Shown piece by piece: positions 1 to 8,081 of a stretch of 38,854 nt of DNA. Every line of letters starts with the position of its first letter. The stretch's first letter is position 1. The notes under the pieces were generated by a model that had not been told where the DNA came from, made no database searches, and saw only the letters and a list, made by a program, of their open reading frames with translations. The translations under genes and the position numbers were made by a program. Origin of the DNA: Bacteroides ovatus (GTDB taxonomy: Bacteria > Bacteroidota > Bacteroidia > Bacteroidales > Bacteroidaceae); NCBI GenBank assembly GCA_030844565.1, contig JAUUNK010000026.1, positions 1 to 38,854 of the forward strand. The letters run 5' to 3'.

Positions 1-1457
1 CCAACATAGTCAATATTTTTCGAGCCTGCATGGTTATCGGGACGCCGGGCAGCGGCAAGTCCTACGCGATAGTCAACAGCTACATCCGCCAGCTTATCGC
101 CAAGGGCTTCGCGATCTACATCTACGATTACAAGTTTGACGACCTGTCCACCATCGCCTATAACTCGTTATTGAAGAATATGGACAAATACGAGGTCAAG
201 CCCCGGTTCTATGTCATCAATTTCGATGATCCACGCAGGTCGCACCGTTGCAATCCCATCAATCCGGAATTCATGACGGACATATCCGACGCGTATGAGG
301 CGAGCTATACGATAATGCTCAACCTCAACCGCACCTGGATCGAAAAACAGGGGGACTTCTTCGTGGAGTCCCCCATCATTCTGCTCGCGGCAATAATCTG
401 GTATTTAAAGATTTACAAGAACGGCATTTACTGTACGTTTCCCCACGCGGTGGAACTGCTCAACAAGCCCTACTCGGATCTGTTCACCATCCTGACCTCT
501 TATCCGGAGCTGGAAAACTATCTTTCCCCCTTCATGGACGCATGGAAAGGAAATGCCCAGGACCAGCTCCAGGGCCAGATAGCCTCGGCAAAAATACCCC
601 TTACGCGCATGATCTCCCCACAACTCTACTGGGTGATGACCGGTAATGATTTCTCATTGGATATCAACAATCCGAAAGAACCCAAACTGCTCTGTGTGGG
701 CAACAATCCGGACAGGCAGAACATTTATTCGGCAGCGCTCGGATTATACAATTCCCGTATCGTCAAGCTTATCAACAAGAAAAGACAGCTTAAATGCGCC
801 GTCATCATCGACGAGCTTCCCACCATCTATTTCCGTGGGCTTGACAACCTAATCGCGACGGCGAGAAGCAACAAGGTGGGCGTGCTTCTGGGTTTTCAGG
901 ATTTCAGCCAGCTGACACGCGATTACGGTGAAAAGGAATCCAAGGTCATCCAGAACACGGTGGGGAATATTTTCAGCGGACAGGTAGTCGGGGAAACCGC
1001 AAAAACGCTTTCAGAGCGCTTCGGCAAAGTGCTCCAACAGCGTCAGTCCGTTTCCATCAACCGTCAGGACGTATCCACCTCCATCAACACACAGCTTGAC
1101 TCGCTTATTCCGGCATCCAAGATTGCCAACCTCTCGCAAGGCACGTTTGTCGGAGCTGTGGCGGATAATTTCGATGAGAGGATAGAACAGAAAATATTTC
1201 ATGCCGAAATCGTCGTAGACCATGCCAGGATCAGCGCGGAAGAAAAGGCTTATCAGAGAGTCCCGGTCATCAACGACTTCAAGGACAGGAACGGTAACGA
1301 CATCATGATGCAACAGATACAACGCAATTACGACCAGATCAAGGCGGACGCGCAGGCTATTATCAATGAGGAGATGCGGCGCATCAAAAATGACCCGGAA
1401 CTCCGTAAACGACTGGGTCTGGAAAGCGAAAAAGGAAAGGAACCCGACAAATCATGA
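1..1457 (+). CDS. mobC: MobC/TraG-type conjugative coupling protein, 5' end outside window
   Basis: This is the type IV coupling ATPase that brings the relaxase-bound DNA to the conjugation pore at the inner membrane. The reading frame is already open at base 3 and runs in without a stop, so the gene starts upstream and the Met at base 30 is internal. Just after it lies a Walker A motif (GTPGSGKS). A Walker B-like segment (VIIDELPT) is near residue 265 of the visible part, followed by the usual TraG segment with GFQDFSQL. Family members are near 670 residues, so roughly the first 200, with the membrane anchor, are missing. The C-terminus is charged and ends naturally. In CTnDOT-type elements mobC belongs to the mob cluster and lies near rteA/rteB; here it converges on rteB. 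The family call is firm; the symbol follows CTnDOT usage. Confidence 0.9.
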   Translation, partial: NIVNIFRACMVIGTPGSGKSYAIVNSYIRQLIAKGFAIYIYDYKFDDLSTIAYNSLLKNMDKYEVKPRFYVINFDDPRRSHRCNPINPEFMTDISDAYEASYTIMLNLNRTWIEKQGDFFVESPIILLAAIIWYLKIYKNGIYCTFPHAVELLNKPYSDLFTILTSYPELENYLSPFMDAWKGNAQDQLQGQIASAKIPLTRMISPQLYWVMTGNDFSLDINNPKEPKLLCVGNNPDRQNIYSAALGLYNSRIVKLINKKRQLKCAVIIDELPTIYFRGLDNLIATARSNKVGVLLGFQDFSQLTRDYGEKESKVIQNTVGNIFSGQVVGETAKTLSERFGKVLQQRQSVSINRQDVSTSINTQLDSLIPASKIANLSQGTFVGAVADNFDERIEQKIFHAEIVVDHARISAEEKAYQRVPVINDFKDRNGNDIMMQQIQRNYDQIKADAQAIINEEMRRIKNDPELRKRLGLESEKGKEPDKS

Positions 1458-1946
1458 CAAGTGCATGGGTAATTGAAGAAATTCGAATTCTGTAAATCCC
1501 AAAGTAGGATGAATCTCTGAAATATTTTGTATCCTCGCCATATCTTAGTTTGGATATTCCCCCCCCCGTTTTGGCTGTCAAACCTTATTTGCGGGGGAAT
1601 ATCGAAAGATACAAAAAAACAACTAATTCACAATACTGTAAGTATGAATCAGTTGACTAATTTTATAGGATTTACTGAATGTCCCTTGCCGAATGTAAGG
1701 TAAAAGCACGACAAGGATTGCATTTATCTGGCAGGAGTAGGAGATGGAGGTAGCGCGGAATATGCCGATGGACTTTTCCGGTATAATCTGGTGGACGAGA
1801 CGGTACTTTATCCGCTACCCCTTTCTTATGGTGGCGGAATCCCCCCTGACGGAAGAATTCCAGCCTGCCCGCTGGAAACTTCCTGGCCGCAAAACTTTCT
1901 CCAACGGAATCTGCCGGCTTATATATGAACGAAACATATGAAAATT
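1458..1946. other. Intergenic region between convergent mobC and rteB
   Basis: There is no convincing intact gene in this 489-base gap. Its left half holds a nested inverted repeat (listed separately). Its right half holds a start-less open frame of 74 codons at 1704-1928 on the plus strand that I do not recognise. An overlapping frame at 1744-1941 has a Met but reads as an alternate-frame shadow of the same DNA. The gap could be decayed coding sequence left between the mob genes and the regulatory pair. Confidence 0.5.
1525..1616. repeat. Nested inverted repeat with C9 run downstream of mobC
   Basis: Outer arms TTTTGTATC (1525-1533) and GATACAAAA (1608-1616) are perfectly complementary. Inside them GATATTCCCCC (1553-1563) pairs perfectly with GGGGGAATATC (1593-1603). 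The left inner arm continues into a run of nine C (1559-1567). No T-run follows on either strand, so it is not a standard intrinsic terminator, although it lies where convergent transcripts would end. It could be a DNA structure, a recombination site or a terminator of unusual type. Confidence 0.5.
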
Positions 1947-3260
1947 CTATCTCAATCCATACATTTCCATTTTCTTGTATAGTGTCGGACGGCTCATCCC
2001 CAGCATTTTTGCCGCACGGCTGATCTTACCTCCACATTCTTCCAGGATCTTCCTTATTCGTTCTTTCTCTTCCGCTTCTTCCATCAAGCCTTTCTTGCAT
2101 TTTCCACCTGTTTTACAAACGGCCGCCTCAAGACCCAAATCTCTGTGGGTTAACGAGGGGGATTCCGCCAGCAATACGGCACGCCTTACCCGGTTACCGA
2201 GTTCACGTACATTGCCCGGCCATGAGTGGGAAAGCATGGAGATTCTGGCTTGTTCGGTAAAACCGGAGGTTTCCACACGTATCTCTTCTGAATGTCGCTT
2301 ACGGAAGAAATCCGCCAACGGCAATATATCCTCCGGACATTCGGAGAGGGAGGGCTGGCATATCTCAAACTCGGCGAGACGGTAGTACAGATCCTCCCGG
2401 AAACGCCCCTCCCGTATGGCACGCTCCATATCCTCGTTGGTGGCCGACAATATCCGTACATCGGCTTCAAGTTCTTTGCGGCTGCCCACCGGACAATACA
2501 CTCTTTCCTGCAATACCCTGAGTAGCAGTGTCTGCATTTCAGGAGGCATGTTTCCGATCTCGTCAAGAAAGAGCGTACCGCCCCGGGCCGCCTCAAAATA
2601 GCCGGCGGTATCCTTTTTCGCGTCGGTAAACGCCCCCTGCACGTGACCGAAAAACTCCGATGCGGCGAGTTCCCCCCGGATACAACCGCAGTTCACCGCC
2701 ACAAAAGGCTTGTCCTTACGTCCGCTATGCCGTTGGATCAGCTGCGCGACAGATTCTTTTCCGCTACCATTCGGTCCAAGGATCATGACGGAACAATCCA
2801 GGGGAGCCACACGACAAGCTATCCGTTCGGTCTCCCGGACCGCCACGCTAAACCTTTTCATGAATGATTTCCTCGGGGGAACGGAAACTGGCAGGCCGAC
2901 CAATCCCCGTAACAGTTCCATCAGTTGTTCCTCATGGACAGGCTTGGGCAAGTAGTCTTTCGCACCCAATTTGACGGCACGCACCGCATCCGCAATGGAG
3001 GCATATTCGGTCATCACCACAAAAGGGATGTGTAACCCTTGGGACACGCTCCATTCCAGCAGGCTGATGCCATCCCCTTCGGGGAGGCGGACATCCGTCA
3101 GCACCAGCGCCACGTCGTTCCCTTTGATTTTTCGGCGTGCCGAAGGCTCGTCCGTGGCCGTCAATACTCCATAACCGGCTTTCAGCAGCCATTTCTCAAG
3201 AATATCGCAGAGGATCAGGTTATCCTCCACGACCAGTAAGGTCTTTTTCATTCCCGTCAT
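1947..3260 (-). CDS. rteB: RteB-like sigma-54-dependent response regulator
   Basis: This is a transcription activator of the NtrC class and the probable partner of the adjacent sensor kinase. Residues 5-120 form a receiver domain with acidic residues E12-D13 and phosphoacceptor D56 (VLTDVRLPEGDG). Residues about 140-370 form the AAA+ sigma-54 domain with Walker A GPNGSGKE, Walker B TLFLDEIGN and the arginine-rich YYRLAEFEI region. The sigma-54 contact loop reads GAFTDA instead of the common GAFTGA. The C-terminus is a Fis-type helix-turn-helix (ISRAAKMLGMSRPTLYKKM). The start overlaps the end of rteA by about 40 bases; a Met three codons in, at 3251, has a better-spaced AAGGG and may be the true start. 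In CTnDOT, RteB switches on rteC and the excision genes. Family call firm, orthology to CTnDOT RteB likely. Confidence 0.88.
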   Translation of the reverse strand: MTGMKKTLLVVEDNLILCDILEKWLLKAGYGVLTATDEPSARRKIKGNDVALVLTDVRLPEGDGISLLEWSVSQGLHIPFVVMTEYASIADAVRAVKLGAKDYLPKPVHEEQLMELLRGLVGLPVSVPPRKSFMKRFSVAVRETERIACRVAPLDCSVMILGPNGSGKESVAQLIQRHSGRKDKPFVAVNCGCIRGELAASEFFGHVQGAFTDAKKDTAGYFEAARGGTLFLDEIGNMPPEMQTLLLRVLQERVYCPVGSRKELEADVRILSATNEDMERAIREGRFREDLYYRLAEFEICQPSLSECPEDILPLADFFRKRHSEEIRVETSGFTEQARISMLSHSWPGNVRELGNRVRRAVLLAESPSLTHRDLGLEAAVCKTGGKCKKGLMEEAEEKERIRKILEECGGKISRAAKMLGMSRPTLYKKMEMYGLR

Positions 3261-5571
3261 CCCTTTTCTCTAATTCATTATTCACCTCATCCATCAGTGT
3301 CCGTATCTGCTCCATAACCCTCAAGGTGTGCCCTCTGACCGTCTCGTCGCCTGCGGCCTTGTCATGCAGGATTTTCCGGTAGTCCGACAACACGTCACCG
3401 GCTCCCAGCAATTCCCAGACCGGAGCCATCCGGTGCACGGTCCTCCGCATGGCCTCACGGTCCATCCCCTCCATTGCCCCTTCCAGTTCGGCCAGATCCT
3501 TTTCCGACTCTTTCATGACAAGCCCGAACATATGCCGGCGGTCGTCCGTACTTTCCATCAGACGGGAATAATCAAACGGGGACGCACCGGCAGCTCTGCC
3601 TGCCATTACGGAGGAAAGAAAGGCCAGCAGTCCTTTTGAGGAGAAAGGCTTGTGTATGCAACCGCAAAAACCGGACCTCGCATAGACACCCGAGTCGCCG
3701 TCACCCCGTGCCGTCATGACGGCGACAGGGATGGTACGGGAATTTCCGATATCCGAACCGCGCAGCAATTTCAACAGGCCGAAACCGTCGGTCACGGGCA
3801 TCTGTATGTCTGTCAACACCAGATCGTAATCCAGACGGTCGAGCGCGAGAACCGCCTCTTTTACGCTCTGGCAGGTCGTGCATTCCACGCCGTGGCGTCC
3901 GAGCATGTCTTCCGTTATTCTCAAAAGGATGCTGTCATCATCCACTACCAGCACACGCTTGGGAAGTACCATGGCGGACTGTACCTGGAACTCCTCCGTT
4001 TCCGGATCCTCCGTTGTTTCCGGAAGAGGAAACGTCAGGCGGAATATCGTGCCCTTGCCCGGCCGGCTCTCCACGTCTATGTTTCCGTCCAGCACCTTCA
4101 CAAGGCCTTTCGTGATAAAGAGCCCCAGACCGAACCCTTCAGAGTTTATCTCCTGCGCCGCACGCTCGAACGGACGGAAGACACGCTCCAGTGTCTCCCT
4201 GTCCATGCCGATACCGGTATCGCCTACCTCCACATGCAACCTGCCTTCCGCATATCCGGTATGGAAACGGACCGTACCGGACGGGGTGAACTTGATGGCG
4301 TTTGTCAGCAGATTGTCCAGTATCTGTTCCAGCTTGTCGGCATCTCCTCTCACCGTGATATTGTTGACAATCTCATGACACCTCTCGAACAGCAGGGCCT
4401 GGCCGGCCGCTTTCCGGGCGTATTCCTCCGATATGTTGTCTAGCAGGCTGCCCAAACGGAAAGGGATCTCATTACGGGTATCCCTGGTCTCATTGATCCT
4501 ATAGACATCCATCAGGTTGTTCACCAGATTCAGTATATGGCGGCAGGAATGGCGGATGTTCTCCAGATAGCCTTCCCGTTTTTTCTTCTCACGGGTTTCC
4601 GAGGCCAGCTCCACACAGTTGCTGATATTGCCCAATGGTCCCCGTATATCGTGCGAGATGGTCAGGATGATCTGTTTACGCATACCGAGCAGTTCCTCGT
4701 TCTCACGGTTTATCCTTTGGAGCTGTGCCCGCCCTTCCCTTTCTTTCCTGATGTCATGCCGTATGATCAGGAACGAGATGAATAGCAAGGAGGAAGCGGA
4801 GACGATTACCAAGACAAACAGCTTGAAAGAAAAATCTCCGGCTTCCGTGATTTTTTCCTCACGACTGATGAACGCCGCCTGCGCTTGCCCGTCAAGATGG
4901 GTGACGAGCACGTGCAGTTTCTGGTTCAATGTCCTGTTCTGCCTGCGCAGGCTGTCCGCATATGCATTTATTCGGCGGTTACGTTCCTCCTGCATGGCAA
5001 CCAGCCTGTCATTCAATTCCCGTAGCCCTTCCGACGGTTCGAGGACCTGTACACTCTTTTTCCCCCCGAGCCAGCCAGCGACACCTGTCTTCCTCCGGGT
5101 GACCGTCCGGATGCGGACCGCTTCCCTGGCAACGACTGGCAGACGGTTTGCGAGCAGGCTGTCTGCCTCCTCCAGCTGGGCGATGGCTTTCATGATGTGG
5201 GACAGATGCTCTTCCTTGGCCTCCAGTAAATGACATAAAGAATCGATCTGTCCGGGCAGGACAAACATGCCACAACTCGATTTCAATGTTTGCAGCAGGC
5301 TGTCCGTATGCAGGCGCTTTCCATGGTAGTCACGGAAGTCGGCATCCTCCCAGACAATGACGGACTCCCCGTCGGTGGCAAGTTCGGTGATATGGCGATG
5401 GGCCGTACTGATATCATGCCAAATCCGGCGTATCTCCGCTGTCTCCGATCTTATCGTACGCATACGGTCACGTTCGTATAACAGGATGGAAACCATGCCG
5501 CAAACGGCCACGACCAATATCATGTATCCTAGAAGTACCTTATACTGCAATGAGATATTCCCTGTTTCCAT
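3220..5571 (-). CDS. rteA: RteA-like hybrid sensor histidine kinase
   Basis: This is a membrane sensor kinase with an attached receiver and phosphotransfer domain. TM1 lies at residues 11-32 and TM2 at 250-270, with a largely helical region between them that should be periplasmic. The HisKA site is H307 (TISHDIRGP). The ATPase domain covers about 405-517 with N-box LLTNAIKF, G1 DTGIGM and G2 GFGLGLFI. A receiver domain (about 538-655) has D588 (LVLTDIQMP), and a C-terminal Hpt-like helical domain carries H713 (RTVHRMAP). The order kinase-receiver-Hpt implies a phosphorelay to the overlapping rteB product. In CTnDOT the homologue is cotranscribed behind tetQ; here no tetQ is present and the start codon lies only about 30 bases from the terminator of the polysaccharide operon. 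The gene is visibly more GC-rich than the glycosyltransferase genes. Confidence 0.88.
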   Translation of the reverse strand: METGNISLQYKVLLGYMILVVAVCGMVSILLYERDRMRTIRSETAEIRRIWHDISTAHRHITELATDGESVIVWEDADFRDYHGKRLHTDSLLQTLKSSCGMFVLPGQIDSLCHLLEAKEEHLSHIMKAIAQLEEADSLLANRLPVVAREAVRIRTVTRRKTGVAGWLGGKKSVQVLEPSEGLRELNDRLVAMQEERNRRINAYADSLRRQNRTLNQKLHVLVTHLDGQAQAAFISREEKITEAGDFSFKLFVLVIVSASSLLFISFLIIRHDIRKEREGRAQLQRINRENEELLGMRKQIILTISHDIRGPLGNISNCVELASETREKKKREGYLENIRHSCRHILNLVNNLMDVYRINETRDTRNEIPFRLGSLLDNISEEYARKAAGQALLFERCHEIVNNITVRGDADKLEQILDNLLTNAIKFTPSGTVRFHTGYAEGRLHVEVGDTGIGMDRETLERVFRPFERAAQEINSEGFGLGLFITKGLVKVLDGNIDVESRPGKGTIFRLTFPLPETTEDPETEEFQVQSAMVLPKRVLVVDDDSILLRITEDMLGRHGVECTTCQSVKEAVLALDRLDYDLVLTDIQMPVTDGFGLLKLLRGSDIGNSRTIPVAVMTARGDGDSGVYARSGFCGCIHKPFSSKGLLAFLSSVMAGRAAGASPFDYSRLMESTDDRRHMFGLVMKESEKDLAELEGAMEGMDREAMRRTVHRMAPVWELLGAGDVLSDYRKILHDKAAGDETVRGHTLRVMEQIRTLMDEVNNELEKRDDGNEKDLTGRGG

Positions 5572-5602
5572 AAAAAATCAATGGATAGATAAAATATAGA
5601 AA

Positions 5603-5644
5603 AAGCCCCTGTCTCCTCCGGTGACCGGGTTCAGACAGGGGCTT
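5603..5644 (-). terminator. Intrinsic terminator at the end of the polysaccharide operon
   Basis: AAGCCCCTGTCT (5603-5614) pairs perfectly over 12 bp with AGACAGGGGCTT (5633-5644), with an 18-base loop. Read on the minus strand the hairpin is followed by TTTTTC and then AT-rich sequence. It sits between the stop of the lipoprotein gene and the start of rteA, so it should end transcripts coming from the polysaccharide locus. Partial read-through could supply rteA. Confidence 0.88.
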
Positions 5645-5686
5645 CCGTATCGGGATGAATGAAAGGCTAATCTTACACCGGTTCTG

Positions 5687-6845
5687 TCAATCGGTTCCAC
5701 CCGTATGCTGGCGGTTCCAAGACCGGGTTATGACAGATACCGTCCCATACTGCCTGCCGGAAACGCTACGACCTAATGCGGATGCGGTGAGCGTGGTTAC
5801 CTCCTGCTGTCCGCTGATGCTCATGGCCGTGCCGACAGGCAGGGTCACATTGATGGGATAGGTACCAGTTGCCTCTGTCACACCTGCTCCTGCGGCACGT
5901 GCCACGATCTCAATCAGGTAAGCGGTGATCTTGTTCGTGCCGGACGAACTGATATCCGTACCGATCTTGTAGGAATAGGAAGCAGATGAAACAGCCATGT
6001 CACCGCTTCCGTACAGGTTGTCCCATGAGTCGGGAGAGAAGCTGACAGCCTCCGATGTTTTCGATGAGCTGATGGTGGCATTGCATAACAACGAGTAGGA
6101 GGTGAACTGGTCAACTGTCACCGTGACTTTCCCGTCCGTTCCTACCGTATATTCCGCATCCACCCATTGTCCGTTCACATATTTCTGTGCGGTGATGGTT
6201 TCAGCTATCTCAGGATCCACGTCATACTCTAACGTCACAGATTCCTGCAATTCGGCCGACGCGTTGGAACTGCTGACTCTCGTACCTATCAGCAAGGTAC
6301 TTCCAACCGCTTTCGTAACGGCAGAACGAACTGCGGCCTGTTCAACCTCATCCGTTGAATAGATGGGAGTGACAATGATTTGCGTACCGGCTTCCACGGC
6401 ACCTGCCGGGGCGGTCAATGTCATTTCTATCTCTCCATCCTCATTCCCTTTCAATGTCTCGGAAGTGACAACACCGCTGGCAGAACCGTCCGGCTCTACG
6501 TTAATCGCAGTTCCTTTATTGCTCAATGCCACGTTCCACACCGGATTGTTGCTGTCCCCGTCACTCACGGTAACGGAAGTCTCTTTGGACTCCTTGCCAT
6601 CCGCTTCCGCCTTCAAGGTATAAGTACCTGCGGCTACATTTTCAAACACGAATGTACCGTCCGCCTTAGTCGTTGCGGATGTCCCGCCCATGGAAACGGT
6701 TGCCGAAATACCCTCACCGTCAACACCTGTCACACGTCCGCTGATACTATGTGTCACAGCCACTGTAATCGGGGTCATCGTCACTACAACTTGCCATACC
6801 CATCGCAAGGCAGGCAACAAGGAGCATGAAAGCCCCTTTCTTCAT
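5687..6845 (-). pseudogene. Surface lipoprotein with carboxypeptidase-regulatory-like domain, frameshifted
   Basis: The gene starts with a clear lipoprotein signal peptide at 6845 (MKKGAFMLLVACLAMGMASC, lipobox Cys at residue 20) followed by SDDD, which fits the Bacteroidetes surface-export signal. That frame runs into a stop 12 codons after the Cys. The long downstream frame (open to 5687, about 360 residues) joins it if one base is removed from the CCCC run at 6771-6774, giving CSDDDPITVAV. The body opens with a carboxypeptidase-regulatory-like beta-sandwich (HSISGRV to WNVAL) and continues with beta-rich repeats of unknown role. A start at 6857 is also in frame. It is the last gene before the terminator at 5603-5644. 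It is inactive as written unless the shift is a sequencing error or variable. Confidence 0.7.
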
Positions 6846-6881
6846 AAAATTGTACATAAATAAAATGAATTAAAATGTTAA

Positions 6882-7271
6882 TTATAAATGATAAATAACT
6901 CTCATGACAGATGTTTTCCGGACCTTCTCAGTCATCCAGAATCCATTCCTTCCATCCGGCATAATCACTTGCCCGACGACCGGCATCCAACGCGTTCCTT
7001 GCCGACCGGTCTCATGTCCTGCTGCGATCCTCCTTACATAAGAGGCCGGAACTTCCACCATCACCACACGCCTTCCGTCCCTCAAGTGGAAAATCAACGG
7101 TTTCTTGTCCTTATAATGGAATTGCTCTTCCAACAGACATGGCGAATATTCCAACGCCAGCCAACTATCGCCACACCGATACAAGTGAATGGTCTGCCGA
7201 TTGAACCGTTCCTGATCGAGGGCAGCTTCCAACCGGGTGTCAAGGAATTCAAGCAACAAGGGATATTCCAT
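6882..7271 (-). CDS. Small protein of unknown function, last gene of the YjbH cluster
   Basis: This 129-residue protein has no signal peptide, no membrane segment and no motif I recognise. It is rich in Arg, Tyr and Trp and has a basic middle (HLRDGRRVVMVEVP). It begins 12 bases after the stop of the YjbH N-half gene and ends about 24 bases before the lipoprotein start, so it is probably cotranscribed with both. The position suggests an accessory of the outer-membrane secretion proteins, but that is context only. An opposite-strand frame over the same DNA is longer (6888-7751) but crosses two genes and is rejected. Confidence 0.6.
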   Translation of the reverse strand: MEYPLLLEFLDTRLEAALDQERFNRQTIHLYRCGDSWLALEYSPCLLEEQFHYKDKKPLIFHLRDGRRVVMVEVPASYVRRIAAGHETGRQGTRWMPVVGQVIMPDGRNGFWMTEKVRKTSVMRVIYHL

Positions 7272-7283
7272 ATTGTCGGTCTT

Positions 7284-8081
7284 TTACAACAGGTTGATGC
7301 AGAAGCATACCCCTCCCGAAAAATACTTTCCGTTCTGCAAAGAAGATTGTACCAGCAAGTGCTTCCACAGTTTCCAGTCGAAGCCCACATTCACGTCATC
7401 GCCCGTGTATTCGGCTATCAAGCGCAAATTCTTTTGGAAAGAAGGCTGATAAGTAATGCCGCCCACCGGGCCGTTCCACTTGCTGTTATAGTTGCGCTTC
7501 CAATGGCGGTACGCCACATGGATGCCAATGCTGTGACCTTTCAAGCCGATATGCTTGGTGGCGGCAATGTAATAGTTAGAAAAGTATTGGCTTTTCCCGT
7601 CCCCATTTTGAGGACTTTCTCCTTCTTTCCCGGTTCCCTCCTTGCTGTCCGTACCGTATGGATCATTGGCACCGATGGCTATAGCCGGCCACCATTTCCC
7701 TTCTTTCAAAGGTTGCAGTTTGACAGAAAAGTAACGGTCCTTGAAGCGTAATTTAGGATTGCCTTCCAAGACCTGTCCTTTATTGTCGATTGCACGCCCT
7801 TTCTGTAAAGTACAAGTATAGCCGATTTCCAGCCATGAGAAAGGAGTGATACTCAGATAATGGCTCAACGTATTGTATTTCCCCTCGTAATTGAATCCTT
7901 TGTCCGGCGTGAATTCCTTGTTCAAAAAATGCGCACCGACACGTGCCTCTCCGGCCTCATCCATTTCTCCGCTCGGTACATGGATCAGTCCGCTCATGCC
8001 CGTATATTGTTGGGCGTGCAAGAGTTGTCCGCTTCCGAAAAAGAACAGGCAACCGATTATCAGAATTGTAATTTGTCTCAT
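7284..8081 (-). CDS. YjbH/GfcD-like outer-membrane protein, N-terminal-half type
   Basis: The product has a signal peptide (residues 1-23, ending in LLHA before QQ) and a mature part of alternating beta strands rich in Trp, Tyr and Phe, typical of an outer-membrane barrel. The segment after cleavage, SGLIHVPSGEM followed by GEARVGAHF, matches the start of YjbH-family proteins, which take part in exopolysaccharide secretion and in group 4 capsule loci (GfcD). At 265 residues it is much shorter than the fused family members of about 700. The start at 8081 is chosen because GGAAGGAGG precedes it at good spacing; an upstream GTG or Met would lengthen it by 18 residues that do not look like a signal peptide. 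It overlaps the end of the preceding barrel gene by 4 bases. Confidence 0.78.
   Translation of the reverse strand: MRQITILIIGCLFFFGSGQLLHAQQYTGMSGLIHVPSGEMDEAGEARVGAHFLNKEFTPDKGFNYEGKYNTLSHYLSITPFSWLEIGYTCTLQKGRAIDNKGQVLEGNPKLRFKDRYFSVKLQPLKEGKWWPAIAIGANDPYGTDSKEGTGKEGESPQNGDGKSQYFSNYYIAATKHIGLKGHSIGIHVAYRHWKRNYNSKWNGPVGGITYQPSFQKNLRLIAEYTGDDVNVGFDWKLWKHLLVQSSLQNGKYFSGGVCFCINLL

Noticed and set aside
1583..1592. CTnDOT-type attachment core in the inverted repeat after mobC
   Set aside because: Only TTTGC of the known core pattern is present and the bases before it do not match, so an att site cannot be supported.
3652..4443. Long plus-strand frame antisense to rteA (263 codons)
   Set aside because: It lies entirely within the rteA coding region, shows no family motif, and is explained by the GC-rich codon pattern of rteA.
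6888..7751. Plus-strand frame of 287 codons opposite the small unknown gene and the YjbH N-half
   Set aside because: It crosses two minus-strand genes, one with a signal peptide and a strong ribosome binding site; its product is low in structure and resembles no family.
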